NCBI RefSeq assembly: GCF_910592395.1
Contig: NC_088323.1
Location: 124,001-188,000, forward strand
Direction: 5' to 3'
Origin: Lineus longissimus
Lineage: Eukaryota > Nemertea > Pilidiophora > Heteronemertea > Lineidae
DNA: 64,000 nucleotides
The translations under genes and the position numbers were made by a program. Positions 1 to 11,763 of the stretch are shown in pieces (the first letter of the stretch is position 1; every line of letters starts with the position of its first letter). The notes under the pieces are model-generated. The model was given only the letters and a program-made list of their open reading frames with translations. It did no database searches and was not told the DNA's origin.

Positions 1-3000
1 AAGGGATGCCACGTCAGAAACTGATGGCAATCTTGTTGTTCTGGATGACAATGAGAAAACTGATGTGTCTTTGAGCAGAGCAGATGAGAACAAGGCTAAA
101 GGTAGAAAATGCCCAGTACGGAGATCATTGCGAGGGAGCAATGTTGATATTAATCTGTGTGTGGGAACGAAAGCTTTTGTTGAAGATGGCAGTAGTGAGG
201 AGAGTCCAATGAGAAGAGCTCGACAGAGTACACAGAGCTCACCTGCTAAAGGTGAAACAAATGTGTCAAGGGTAGCAGATACAGAGAGTGACGAGGATCT
301 TGGTTTAGTTATGGATGTAGAATCTGAAGATAATGCTAGTCCACCTCGACGACAGACACGCCAAAGGGCTAGGAGGAGGAGGAGATCACGGAACAATGAT
401 GGTCTTTTAGACAGCAGTGACATTCATTCAAGTGCTGTTACAGATGAACTTGAAACACGACCAAGAATTACTCGATCAACATCAGCTGTTGATATGAAAT
501 CTTCTGCTACTGGGTCAAGGTCACTGAGATGTCGTGCGCATGATAACAGTGATGAAGCTGTGACTACAGTTACGTCACCGATGGCTAAAGGTAGAGTAAC
601 GAGAGGCAGGCAGTCCCCAGTGTCGACTTCTGAGATGGAATGTGGTCTCCTCTCGTCTGGTAAGAAGAGACAGTCTGTTGCAGATCATGGCAGGGAGATT
701 CCAAATAAACGGTAGGTTTTTTCTCAAAAATGCAAAAAAATAATTTTTCTGTATTTTTTGTTTTTTCATGAAAATTTAAGAAATTATTTTTTGTCGATTA
801 ATTTTTTTTTAATTCTGAAAAAAAGTCCAAAAATATTTTTATCAAAAAAGCATTTTTACACGTTTCTCTGTATTTCTTGTTTTTTCATGAAAATTTGAGT
901 AATGATTATTTTTGACAAAAAAACATCCGACAGCGAATTTATTTTCACATGCCTGAAAATTTGAGAAATTATTTTTTGTCAAAAATAATTCAATTGGTAA
1001 AAAAAACATATTCCTGTAACACTGCTCAAACCACTTCAAAATTGCTTTTTCCAGTAAAATATTTCTTATCCCTAAGTTAGGGTTTAGTTTGAGACATGGT
1101 GTCAAACATTTGATGTCTTTCTCGGTGTGCCAGAAATGCATTACCCACAAAATAACATTTTATCATCTTAGTATTTCGCCCCATACCTAACCCTAACCCA
1201 AAGTGCTTGAAGGTTATCCCACATCAGGCTGAGAAGCGGAACCCCGAGTGCTTAGGGTCGGCACCTTATTTAGGATTTGGGTTACAAGTGGCTGATGTAT
1301 TTCCACTTAAAGCTGGCTGCTGCAGCCTGGCTGTGCTCTTTAAGATTTCTCGCTGAAAACCTGTCACCTTCTTGCAGGTCGACTAGGAATTCTGGCCAGG
1401 GTCTACCACCAACACCACCTCTTGATCTTCCTCAGCCCAGAAAGAGAGGACGACCCAGGAAACACACACAAGAGACACCCACAAAACAATCACATGGTGT
1501 TATGGAGGAGATAATCCATATGCAGGTCGGAAATGAAAAGTCGGCTGCAGATATTATGAGCTCTGATGAGACCAAGGGTCCTGGGATGCCTCCTGAGGGT
1601 AGGAAGCTGTTACCTCATGTTACCATGATTACACATTATGATGATGTTGCCTTGGAAATGGATAATAACTCTGTAGGAGAGAAGTCAGTTGATGAGCGTG
1701 TAATTGGGTCAAGATCTGAGAGGGATGGTGCCGAGAATAAACCAGAGAGTTCAATGACCTTGCACATTACAACAAAAGGTCAAGAGAATGTCAAAATCAA
1801 TAAGAAGGTGAAATCTGAAAACTCTTCAACAACATTGGACGCCATCTTGAATCTCCAGCAGCAGATGCTGCGGCCCGGAGAGAAGATGAATCAAGAAGGT
1901 GAGTAAACAGACTTGGTTATAAGGAAGAAGATCGCAATCAACAATTGAAGTGACCTTAACTTGTTTTAGTGTACAACACCTTTTGCCCAATAAACCATGT
2001 TGATTTGCGGTCACATTAGTCATGAGATTTCATATGAGACGGTGGATGGATCAGAACTATCCACCATCAAGTGTTGAAAGTCGATGTTCCGAGGGTTTTT
2101 TTTCTGATGACTCGTCTATATACTTGATTCAAGCTCAACAGAGAGACAGACAGACATCAGTCCAGCAAACGCGGCCGTGTTCCCAGGATAATAATGCCAC
2201 CTACAGGTTGTGGTCACTGGCTGATCTGAACTTGATCATCCGTACGAGTGATCATGGTTTCCTGAGAGACCCATCCTCCCTCAAGGTTTGTCTTTGTCAC
2301 CATCAGTAACTCTTCTCTTGACACACTCTGTCATCTCTATATGTGACTCCATCAAACACATCTACAGACATCTGATCAAGGTTCATATCAAAGATCATAG
2401 CAAGGCACGAGATAAATGTTTGGCAACAATAACTCTTGTTATCATATACCCTAAATGCACAAGCTAGGATGCAATCTGTCATGCAAAAAGCCCCTCGAGC
2501 AGTATTCTTATTCTCCAGGCAAAACCAGTGTATCTCTTCCCAAAGATGGAATACCAGCCGATGTTTGGAGTCGAGCAAGTTACCGTCAGTGAACAGGCCA
2601 AGATGTGGACGTCAGCATTCTTACGTCTCAACTGTAACATTATCAGAGGTGAGGTGTGGCGTATGTTTATCTCTGGTGAGGTGTGGCGTATGTTAATCTC
2701 TGGTGAGGTGTGGCGTATGTTTATCTCTGGTGAGGTGTGGCGTATGTTTATCTCTGGTGAGGTGTGGCGTATGTTTATCTCTGGTGAGGTGTGGCGTATG
2801 TTTATCTTTGGTGAGGTGTGGCGTATGTTTATCTCTGGTGAGGTGTGGCGTATGTTAATCTCTGGTGAGGTGTGGCGTATGTTTATCTTTGGTGAGGTGT
2901 GGCGTATGTTTATCTCTGGAGGTCTTTCTATTAGGGTCTGAGTGAAGTCAGTCTTGATACTGTAGTATTGCTTTCTAGTCACCTGTGTTTGTGTAAGTAT

Positions 3001-4379
3001 TTCACCGTGTCTTTGCATGCAACTCATATTCTGTAGAGAGACTCCAAGCAGTCAAGAAGCTACTCCTGCAACACACACAACAGAGCTGTGATCAGACTCA
3101 TTCAATTGACAGTTGGACACCTCAACCACTGTGCTCCCAATATCTTGTCATAACAGATGTTTCCTTCAAAATGAAGCGAGTTGAGTGCATGTGGGCTGTA
3201 AGTTAGCTCATTATTCACTCTTTAGACCATCTTCATCTACTTCATTCTGTTTCCATTGCAGCACGTATTTGTGCATTCACGTCAGAGATCATGATGCTCG
3301 AGGATGTGGAGCCCTCCAAGATCTTGCCCCCGAGGGGGATGTTTGAGTAAGTAGTGGCTCATATCTACATCACCTTGAGACTCACCAAGCCTTGTTATCG
3401 TGGGAGATGTCAGCAAACTCCACAACAAGATGACATTGTGAATCTGTGGGAATCTGACTGAAAGGAGATGACGGTGTCTTTGTATGCTCTCCTACAGGGT
3501 TGTCATGTTCTCCACACACAACATATCTGGCCAAATATGCATCTTCACTTTAAATTTCGAATGCTGGGATGGTAGGGTGTGGGGGCCTGGTGGTAACAAA
3601 GGTGTTCCCCATGTTTGGAACAATGCACTTGTCACCCTGTGCACGTGGATCTAATATTGTTCCCGATATCTTTCCAGACCAGGTGTAGCCATGCAGAAGT
3701 TACATACGGTATTGGACAAGGTTGTGTCGTGAGTATCACATTGAAGATTGTGGTTTGACATGAAGACACCCCCCCAGTCAATCTACATAGTTACTTGTGG
3801 AAGGGAGGGGATGGTAAATGATTATATGAGGTCATAGGCTCCTCACCGTATTCCTCCCCTAACCCCTGAGGATATTCATGTCTTCTTTAGTTCTGTTTTC
3901 CTCTCTCTCCAGACTGCCCCCTGGTGTGCACATCTTGAAGCATTCACCCGGAGAATCACACGCCCAGATTCTACAACATATTCTCTCTAAAAAAAGGTAA
4001 GAATGTTTGTCTGTCATATGTATCAGACTCTCATTCGCTCGTGGACTTTGTTTGGAATCACTCTGTCGGATTAGACTGTAAACAGCCTTGTCATCATCAT
4101 GTCATAATAGAAATTATTTCAATGTCTACTTTCAGTGGTTCATACGACCTTCACCAGTCATACATCATCGGTGATCTCCATGATGACGACGATCCTGTCA
4201 AATGGGTACCGCTCGATCCAAATGTTATCCTGCCGTTTCATCGCTGGTTGTATAGGATTCCTGCCACCTTCAAACCAAAAGGAGGCCTCATCAACTTCTC
4301 AACGAAGAAATACGATAATACTCTCGGCAAAGTGGTCAAGAAGATGAAGAAATCAAGGGGAAAGAAGAAGAAACAGTGA
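1..4379 (+). CDS. ICE2: ICE2 (NARG2), little elongation complex subunit 2, 3' part
   Basis: Partial gene; the 5' end lies before the window. Exons by phase: <2-711, 1378-1898, 2020-2285, 2546-2648, 3037-3201, 3262-3346, 3678-3728, 3913-3996, 4136-4379, giving 743 codons with the stop and consistent phase throughout. The N-terminal part seen is acidic, Ser/Arg-rich and disordered, with an AT-hook-like RKRGRPRK at about 1440-1463. The last six or seven exons match the NARG2 C-terminal domain as I remember it: YRLWSLADLNLIIR, MEYQPMFGVEQVT, then KWVPLDPNVILPFHRWLYR and IPATFKPKG, followed by a Lys-rich tail. In animals ICE2 works with ICE1 and ELL in the little elongation complex on snRNA genes in the nucleus. 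Odd points: a minisatellite starts at the exon 2546-2648 donor, and the 3201 donor (GTTAGC) lies 4 nt after a stronger GTAAGT. Exon 3037-3346 boundaries are the least certain. Confidence 0.85.
712..1377. other. ICE2 intron, AT-rich with degenerate repeats
   Basis: Between two ICE2 exons. Positions about 720-1010 are very AT-rich and contain degenerate copies of a motif like TTTTTCATGAAAATTTGAG followed by AATTATTTTTTGTC. Similar wording recurs at 31290-31500 in a PIP4K2 intron. A short CCTAACCCTAACCC stretch near 1184-1200 resembles telomere repeat but has only about two units. Confidence 0.5.
2648..2919 (+). repeat. 27-bp minisatellite overlapping an ICE2 splice donor
   Basis: About ten tandem copies of a 27-bp unit containing GGTGAGGTGTGGCGTATG plus TTTATCTCT. 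The first copy begins at the end of the ICE2 exon 2546-2648, so the genuine donor (AGAG|GTGAGG) is the first of ten donor-like CTG|GTGAGG sites. Because 27 is a multiple of three, long artefactual reading frames cross the array on both strands. Units differ by single changes (TTTATC/TTAATC, TCT/TTT). Confidence 0.95.
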
Positions 4380-5080
4380 TTGGTTTTCTGGTGAATAGAG
4401 ACAATAATCATGAGAGAACAAGGTGGATTTTCATATAGTATATCTGAAAAAATGGATGCCAGATATTTTGTGAGTGAATTGACTGCCCTCTGTAAATGCT
4501 GCTGCGTTACTCTTGTGGTTAAACCTATTGTACATTATACATGTAAGGAAGGATGAAACTATCATGTTGTGAAAAACTGACATCTGTGAATGAAGCTTTT
4601 CTGTGGTCACTTACGACTATCTCTTTTGTTCAAATTACATGCAGATACTAGGACCGGTCCACCCAGGTGCTACATGGTATGTGGACTGGCAGCTGATGTT
4701 CCTATCTAGGTAGGGTAGATACCTTGATCAGAGACTTTGGTCACTCACTAGCATGTCAACATACTGTTGTTGAGCAAGCAATGAACTGCATAGCAGTGTG
4801 GTGTCATTTTCCTGTTTGAATATGAGGCTCATTTGTGATTGGATGCCAGCCTGGTCCTTGGCCACTATACACTCACTTGCACCTTTAGTTTGCCATTTCT
4901 ATTTCATATTTGATTGAAGAATTGGCTCGCTTGCTTATCAATATAGATGCAGTGCATGCCACACCTGCCAACCCAATCACAAAACCTGCACTGAAATATG
5001 AAACTTGCCCAACAAAGGAATGTCTTCATGGAATGACTGGGCTTGGTCGGAACATTGGAGCCGTTGGTCATGTGTGGTCA

Positions 5081-5375
5081 GACATCCCTGCTGTCTTCCA
5101 TCATGTCACAACCTGATGTGCTCTGATGAGACATCCCTGCTGTCTTCCATCATGTCACAACCTGATGTGCTCTGATGAGACATCCCTGCTGTCTTCCATC
5201 ATGTCACAACCTGATGTGCTCTGATGAGACATTCCTGCTGTCTTCCATCATGTCACAACCTGATGTGCTCTGATGAGACATTCCTGCTGTCTTCCATCAT
5301 GTCACAAGCTGATGTGCTCTGATGAGACAGTCCTGCTGTCTTCCATCATGTCACAACCTGATGTGCTCTGATGAG
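5081..5375. repeat. 49-bp minisatellite, about 6 copies
   Basis: Tandem unit beginning GACATCCCTGCTGTCTTCCA and ending TGATGTGCTCTGATGA. Copies differ by one or two bases (GACATCCC, GACATTCC, GACAGTCC). It lies in the ICE2/AAAS 3' intergenic space. Confidence 0.95.
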
Positions 5376-5567
5376 ACAGTCCTAGTGTCCTATATGTTGT
5401 TTGTTGAACAGAAGAATTAATATAGATTTGTACAAAATGAGTCTCTTTAATTCTTAGAATAGATTCAAAAGAAAACAATACAGATAGGAAACCAGGTTGA
5501 GATGAAGAACAAGAGTGGTTTACCCACTATGCTTTCCAAATATTCAACAATGTCATGGTCTGGGACG

Positions 5568-5573
5568 TTTATT
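5568..5573 (-). promoter_or_regulatory. Candidate AAAS polyadenylation signal
   Basis: AATAAA on the minus strand (TTTATT on plus), about 180 nt past the AAAS stop codon. Confidence 0.45.
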
Positions 5574-5661
5574 TACAAAGCCACATCTCCAGTTCAGCTG
5601 CCTACATCATACTTGCTCACTGGCCTTCATGATTGTCAATTTCGTGAAGTCCTGCTCGTAA

Positions 5662-5805
5662 TTCTGCAGTGCCTCTCAAAGTCCTGCAGTGACTCTGAGT
5701 AGAGTGATTATTCAGTACCTCTCAATCCTGTAGAGACTCCGAGTAGAGTGATCATACAGTACCTCTCTCAAAGTCCTGCAGTGACTCTGAGTAGAGTGAT
5801 TTACT
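5662..5805. repeat. About 45-bp repeat, 3 copies, covering the AAAS stop codon
   Basis: Three imperfect copies of a unit like CAGTACCTCTCAAAGTCCTG plus CAGTGACTCTGAGTAGAGTGAT. The last codons of AAAS (ending DFERGTV) and its stop at 5752-5754 lie inside the array, so the protein C-terminus is encoded by repeat sequence. Confidence 0.8.
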
Positions 5806-8800
5806 ATGACCATGTCCACTGAATCCGTTATCAAGATAAATGTTATTATGCAGATGGATTCCTCGTTCAGAGACGAAATAGAGCGGGATGAAAGACACTC
5901 GTCCACTGGACCAAACCTGGAACCATAAGAACACTTGATTAGAGATTCACAGTTAAAATGGTATGTATGTTTCCTGGTGATTCCCACCCTTTCATTGATT
6001 GGCACACTAGTCTAGCCAATCAATTGTATGGTGGTGATGAGATCACTGATTGGCACACTAGTCTAGCCAATCAATTGTATGGTTGTGATGAGATCACTGA
6101 TTGGCACACTAGTCTAGCCAATCAATTGTATGGTTGTGATGAGACTATGACATCAAGTACAAATACCCCTGAAAATGGAAGGGCAAAGTGAATCGTGGCC
6201 TCCGATGCTCATGAGACAGGTTACATTTATTGGCCAACACATGTCCTAAACACTAAAATCCCTACCGCCAAGCCCATCAATACATGCTTACTGTAAAACT
6301 GGCAAGAAACTGTCCTGGCTTTCTAGATGAGTGCATCACTTTCATATCAATATGGTCCACTATAACATGGTGCAATCTGACGGCTCCTGACTGAGTTAAC
6401 AGTATTCAGCAGTATAGACTTACCAGTCAAGACGGCTCCTGACTGAGTTAACAGTATTCAGCAATATAGACTAACCAGTCAAGACGGCTCCTGACTGAGT
6501 TAACAGTATTCAGCAATATAGACTTACCAGTCAAGACGGCTCCTGACTGAGTTAACAGTATTCAGCAATATAGACTTACCAGTCAAGACGGCTCCTGACT
6601 GAGTTAACAGTATTCAGCAATATAGACTTACCAGTCAAGACGGCTCCTGACTGAGTTAACAGTATTCAGCAATATAGACTTACCAGTCAAGACGGCTCCT
6701 GACTGAGTTAACAGCATTCAGCAGTATAGACTTACCACAGTCAAGACAGCACCATGAGCAAATCTCGGTTGGAATGAAATCACATTTGGGATCTCGCCGA
6801 CCTGACCTTGGACAAAACCACTAAAAAAAGAAGGCATAAATGTGAGGAGAATATTTGGGATGTTTGAAAAGAAAAAGACCTTTGTTTAGATGTCTTTGCA
6901 CTGAGAAATGAGCTCAACTGGACTTGTACACACTTGATTGAAATAGGTTTGGGTGGCAACGTTTGACTTTGAATTTACTGAGTAACAAGTAACAAGCATA
7001 CTGAGTAACAAGCATACTGAGTAACAAGCATACTGAGTAACAAGCATACTGAGTAACAAGCATACTGAGTAACAAGCATACTGAGTAACAAGCATACTGA
7101 GTAACAAGCATACTGAGTAACAAGCATACTGAGTAACAAGCATACTGAGTAACAAGCATACTGAGTAACAAGCATACTGAGTAACAAGCATACTGAGTAA
7201 CAAGCATACTGAGTAACAAGCATACTGAGTAACAAGCATACTGAGTAACAAGCATACTGAGTAACAAGCATACTGAGTAACAAGCATACTGAGTAACAAG
7301 CATACTGAGTAACAAGCATACTGAGTAACAAGCATACTGAGTAACGAGCATACTGAGTAACAAGCATACTGAGTAACAAGCATACTGAGTAACAAACATA
7401 CTATGTGGAAGAGAAATGTTTGCTTGTTTGTAACTTTGCTGAAGCTGACAGACCAGAACGAGCTACTGTCTTCACCAAGGTGAATTATATGAAGAGAGAT
7501 GAGTGCATACTAACCACGGCACAACCTCCAGCACTGGGTGAAGTTTGGTTCGGAATACCAACACCAACTCTGGACTGCCAGTATTCTCTGAAACCAAAAA
7601 CAAATAAGATTCATTGTCTGCATCTCATTTGAAGAATAATGGAAAAATACTTTGTACATCTTCTCTCCTATACACTATGTACAATGGACCTTAAACTATT
7701 GTATCCGACATTATCCTTCCTAAAAGAACAGACAAAAGACCCCCAAAACTGATTTGATGCTGCCTGAGGCAATGTTGTGTCACATGAATTAATGTTGGAA
7801 ACATCGTTACCTTTGAAATGCACAGCTAACCTTTCGCCAGTAGGATCCCAACACAACGACTGCACCTGCCCTCCAAATCTAGAAACAGAAAAACAAATCC
7901 GATGGAAATACATCGCAAGACTTTCTTGGCAAATTTACTAGAGGTCATTCCTCAACGTCAGTCAGGTGACAGCGGCCTCTTCACCATGACATCAGACTAA
8001 AATCTATCAGAGCATGTCTTATCACACCGAATCTTTGGTGGTGAAGTGGTTGGGCTACTAACACGATAGTGGTTAAGGGAATTTGGCACGGTTAGAGGGG
8101 ATAAATCAGATACCATGGTTACAGTAGCAACATCAGTTACAGTTGTGACGAGGGGTACATGTACCACTGAGCCACTGGTAGCCTGGTCAGGAGTTGTTTA
8201 TACTTACTAATGAGTGTTCAACTTACCTCACTGTTTCATCACCCAGATCCATCACCACTTCTTCCAAATTGATACTAGCGATAGCCATCTTTGACCCACC
8301 AATCACAAAGCTCTTCTCATTCACCGCCTTGCCAAATGTAAGGGAGTATATGATAGGTTCCTTTGCTGTGGCAAAGAGTAGGACTGAACTGTCAGGACTC
8401 CAGCAAGCAGTCTGACATTGACCGATTAGTTTTGACCAGCGTTCACACGTCCAACTTTGGCAGTCCCAAACCCTAAAAGACAAAGAGACATCAATACAGC
8501 TTGACAGACAAGCACCAACTAGATCCATGCAACCTATAAGTAATCAGGTCAATGAAGAGAATCAAATGTTATACCCCACCTGAACATTGAAGAAGGTGTA
8601 GCAGCAAACAGTTTGCCTCCATCTGGTGACCAGTGCAGTAAACTAACACCTCCTCCACCAAGGCGACATAATGGTACACACGTCTCTAGACCAACATCCC
8701 AAACCTAGATGGAAGAATAAGACAGCTTGTGATGGTCATCTAAACAGGAAAGAACTGGATTTCAACAAAGATAGGTCATTTACACAATGGTTTTGTACAC

Positions 8801-10682
8801 CTTTCACAACAAGAAACTTCCCAGCAAGATGGTCAAGATTGGCAACTGTCAGCTTAGCTTGAGGAAACCAGCCACTTAGAAGGACATCACACAGGTCTTG
8901 TGTATGCGAAGAAGAAAAACGATCACTGTTTGCTGATTTCTGGTTGAAACAACGAAGCAGTCCATGTGTGTGGTAACATGTATAAGATGGATGGTCTCAG
9001 CTAGGCGTAGGTTAATCTTGCAAAAGTGGCCTGCACTCACCATCATAGATGTATCTGCTGGCGAAGCTGATATCAAAGCGCCACCTTTAGGACACCAGGC
9101 AATTGATGTGATCGGACAATGGCCGCTGTGACTGAGGACTTGAACTGATCCAGTCGATGGTCTAGTTGACAGCGACATTGGGTCGACATGCCAGATCAGG
9201 ATGCAGGTTTGGCAGGCGACAGCAAGAATAGACGAGGAAAATGGTCTGAAAAAGGAAGACAAAACACTGAAGACAAAAAATGCCTCTTATTCTCCACAGA
9301 TCCAGCTTTCATTTACATTACAGAAGACACAAAAGATTCCTAGGCAGCGAGTTAATGAAAGATTCTACATTTTCAACAGCAGATACACCCAATCGCCACA
9401 AATATCTAATTTTAACGAGAGATACATTACCTCCAAGCCAAATCTGCCACTCCTTTCTGTAGCTTATGTTTGAGTAATGGAACTATGTCGGATTTCTGTC
9501 GATAAACTCGGATGGAATTGTCTTGTAGGCAGACGGCGTACTTGACCGTGGTGGAATGCCAGGCAAATACACGAATGGGACTGTTTCTCCTGAAGGAGAA
9601 TTATTGAGGAGTGTTACGGCAACACCACTGGTGATCAGAGAACAGGTTGCAGAAGTTCTGCTGCCAATTCAGCCTCTCTCTTTTTTGCTAGGCAGATTGG
9701 CAATTAGGCAATAACAGACCAATCAAAAGTGGATCCTGTCGTCTTATCTTGGAATACAACTACAAAAATAACTCCTCCAACTTACCAGTCTAAGTTCCTC
9801 GAGAACTCTGCAATCATATCTTCCTGGGACATGGTGAGATGGGGGAAGAGTGAGCCATGAAGTGAGCTGCTCCATCTGACCAGAGCCAGGAGACGAAGTG
9901 ATATCTTGGACACCATGTTTCCTTGTTTATGATTGGAGAATTCTTCCAAGACACCTGCTATGCCATGTTCATACCTGGAATAAGAATGACAAGTCATTGG
10001 ATTTACCTGCACAATCATCATTTGCATTTTTTCCACTTTCAACTGGCACAATAGCCATTCTAGGGAAGGGATCATCTTCAAATCTTACCAGGCATGCAGT
10101 GTCCTCTTCCATAAAGTTTCATTGTGCTCAATGAATGCCATCCGCGCAGACTCCTTTGAAAGATTTGGGCGAGCCAACATCTCTCTTGAGACTTGGAATT
10201 GTGGGTAATCAAGGCCCTGAAGATGAATACGAGTGTTTTGTATTAGTTTGCTCATCATAAGATCTGAGAAGAAGAAGAAGGGCTAGGAGCTGGATATTAA
10301 AGATGTTGAGCCGACATCCACTAAGTTAGTCTAACTCAAGCAAATATTCCAATATCAGTTTGTCTTCCAGCCACAGCTCCACTCGACTGGGAACCAGCTT
10401 ACAGCATACTATTTTCCTACCAGAAACCAATATGCCAATGATAAAGAACTGAAAAAAGTTGCTGATTTGTGCAGCATTTTGGAATTCTTATTTTGCTAAT
10501 ATTACGACAATGGCATATGACAACTACATTGGTTTCTCCAACTAATACCTATCTGTGCGCACCTGCATACTGACCACGGCCACTGCTTCCTCTGCCGTTA
10601 CAGTGACAAGCTCTCCATTTCTCTCACACGCCGTCACAAAACCAGGCGGTGGGGGAGCATTGAAGCTACCTAGTAGAGACAT
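5752..10682 (-). CDS. AAAS: AAAS, ALADIN WD-repeat nucleoporin, complete
   Basis: Eleven exons read on the minus strand: 10682-10563, 10216-10089, 9974-9786, 9589-9431, 9245-9041, 8704-8580, 8472-8227, 7878-7811, 7569-7515, 6820-6736, 5916-5752. All phases agree and give about 514 aa (human ALADIN 546). Start [17 protein letters not shown] resembles the human N-terminus. Diagnostic blocks: [92 protein letters not shown]. These form the WD40 propeller. ALADIN is a peripheral nuclear pore protein anchored by NDC1 and also acts at the spindle. The linker between exons 8 and 9 is shorter than in human, and the C-terminus is short and repeat-derived. Divergent from PIP4K2, convergent with ICE2. 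Confidence 0.95.
5984..6142. repeat. 51-bp tandem repeat, 3 copies, AAAS last intron
   Basis: Unit GATCACTGATTGGCACACTA plus GTCTAGCCAATCAATTGTAT and GGTTGTGATGA. ATTGGC...GCCAAT within each unit is an imperfect palindrome containing CCAAT-type boxes on both strands. It sits about 70 bp upstream (on the gene's strand) of the AAAS last-exon acceptor. Confidence 0.9.
6379..6752 (-). repeat. 52-bp minisatellite overlapping the AAAS exon 10 donor, 7 copies
   Basis: Unit on plus starts GACGGCTCCTGACTGAGTTA and ends ATAGACTTACCAGTCAA. Read on the gene's strand, each unit contains GTCTTGACTG|GTAAGTC, almost the real exon 10 end and donor (GTCTTGACTGTG|GTAAGTC at 6745-6729). The copy nearest the exon is the real junction; the rest lie in the intron. 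Confidence 0.95.
6977..7402. repeat. 16-bp minisatellite, about 26 near-identical copies
   Basis: Unit ACTGAGTAACAAGCAT repeated with almost no variation (one CGAGCAT copy, one AACAAACAT at the end). It lies in the AAAS intron between exons 9 and 10. Because 16 is not divisible by three, all three minus-strand frames stay open with the same 16-residue periodic peptide; these are not genes. Confidence 0.97.
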
Positions 10683-11763
10683 CCTGTACAATCAGATTTC
10701 AACACCTGAAAAACACATCAATGCTACTGTAAGTGTAGGTCATTTTGAAATCTTATGTAGACAAATACAGTATTGACCATGACAAACGGTTTCAAGCCCA
10801 AACTCAAATTTGCTCATTTCTCAATCGGCCCCTCTTTAGTCTTTCCTCCGAATCTGATGATGGGGGGGGGGCGAGGGGGTTGATCCAGCAGCGGACATTT
10901 GTCTTGACTCTTGCTTGGCCCTGCTACAGCTTAAAGTCCTGTGGTACAGCCTAGAAGCAGTGTCATCATTGGCGAAATGGACCAAAGTTTGTGAGGAGCT
11001 GAGTTTCGTCCAAAAATAGATCTGTTTACACACTACCGCAATGGCGTATTGCAGGTACACGTCAACGGGTCATTGATTGTCGGACGTCAGTTCGCCAAGA
11101 AAAACCAAAGGAATCGAAGGATTCATTGAACTCATCAACACATCATTAGTTTTCAGTGAAGTGCAACTGTATTCCTAGGTAGGCCTAAATCACTTTGGTA
11201 TATAGAGAGTAAGATTACAATTAACTCACGTTAAAGTTTGAGTTCCGGGGAGGTAGCGTTGTCAGTACGTTGGTTTAGGGGCGCAATAACCTAGCTTATA
11301 GCGAGCAATTAGTACACTAAGATTTCAGTGATTAACATAATAGTTGCAAGTATTTGGCATTTTAGACTCGTAATTCGTGCTATAATAACTACGTTGTAAA
11401 CATAATGCTCAAAATTGATTCATGAAAAAGTTGTTAGGGCAATATCAAGCAAGCAGTAATGGAAAAAAGTGTAATTCCATTAACTGAATATTGTTTTTAG
11501 ACACTATAACATTTTAGGCCTACTTTTCCGTAAACCACGAGAACAATGTATGTGAAAAAAACAACACATATAAGTGAGGCGCCGAGTATACAGTAATTGT
11601 AAGGTAAAGAAAAGCTCGGTCTCTAAAGTCTGGAGGTCCGGAGTCCGTAACTGTGACGGTCACGAGAGTGATTTGTCCTTACGGATAGATCGAGAGGGCG
11701 GTTTGGGGTTCCGCCGACGGTGCTCGCATGCATTAGTCGTATCCCCGAAACCTTTACAACGCG
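10683..11763. other. AAAS upstream region, no gene recognised
   Basis: Immediately upstream of the AAAS start, so it should contain the AAAS promoter and 5' UTR. I see a G-run near 10861, otherwise no exon, RNA gene or element that I can name. 11570-11760 is relatively GC- and CG-rich. Confidence 0.4.

Larger units (their letters stand above)
4380..5751. other. Convergent ICE2/AAAS intergenic region (both 3' ends)
   Basis: Holds the 3' UTR of ICE2 (+) and of AAAS (-). I see no coding exon. No clear AATAAA was found for ICE2. The only notable structures are the 49-bp array at 5081-5375 and the repeats overlapping the AAAS stop. Confidence 0.6.

Noticed and set aside
1184..1200. Interstitial telomere repeat
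   Set aside because: Only about two CCCTAA units; chance level in an AT-rich intron.
2479..3027. 182-aa minus ORF and 137-aa plus ORF with nine-residue repeats
   Set aside because: Products of the 27-bp array. Only 2546-2648 on plus is real ICE2 coding sequence.
6886..7399. Three overlapping minus-strand ORFs of 134-169 aa
   Set aside because: All are translations of the 16-bp minisatellite; periodic peptide in every frame, inside an AAAS intron.
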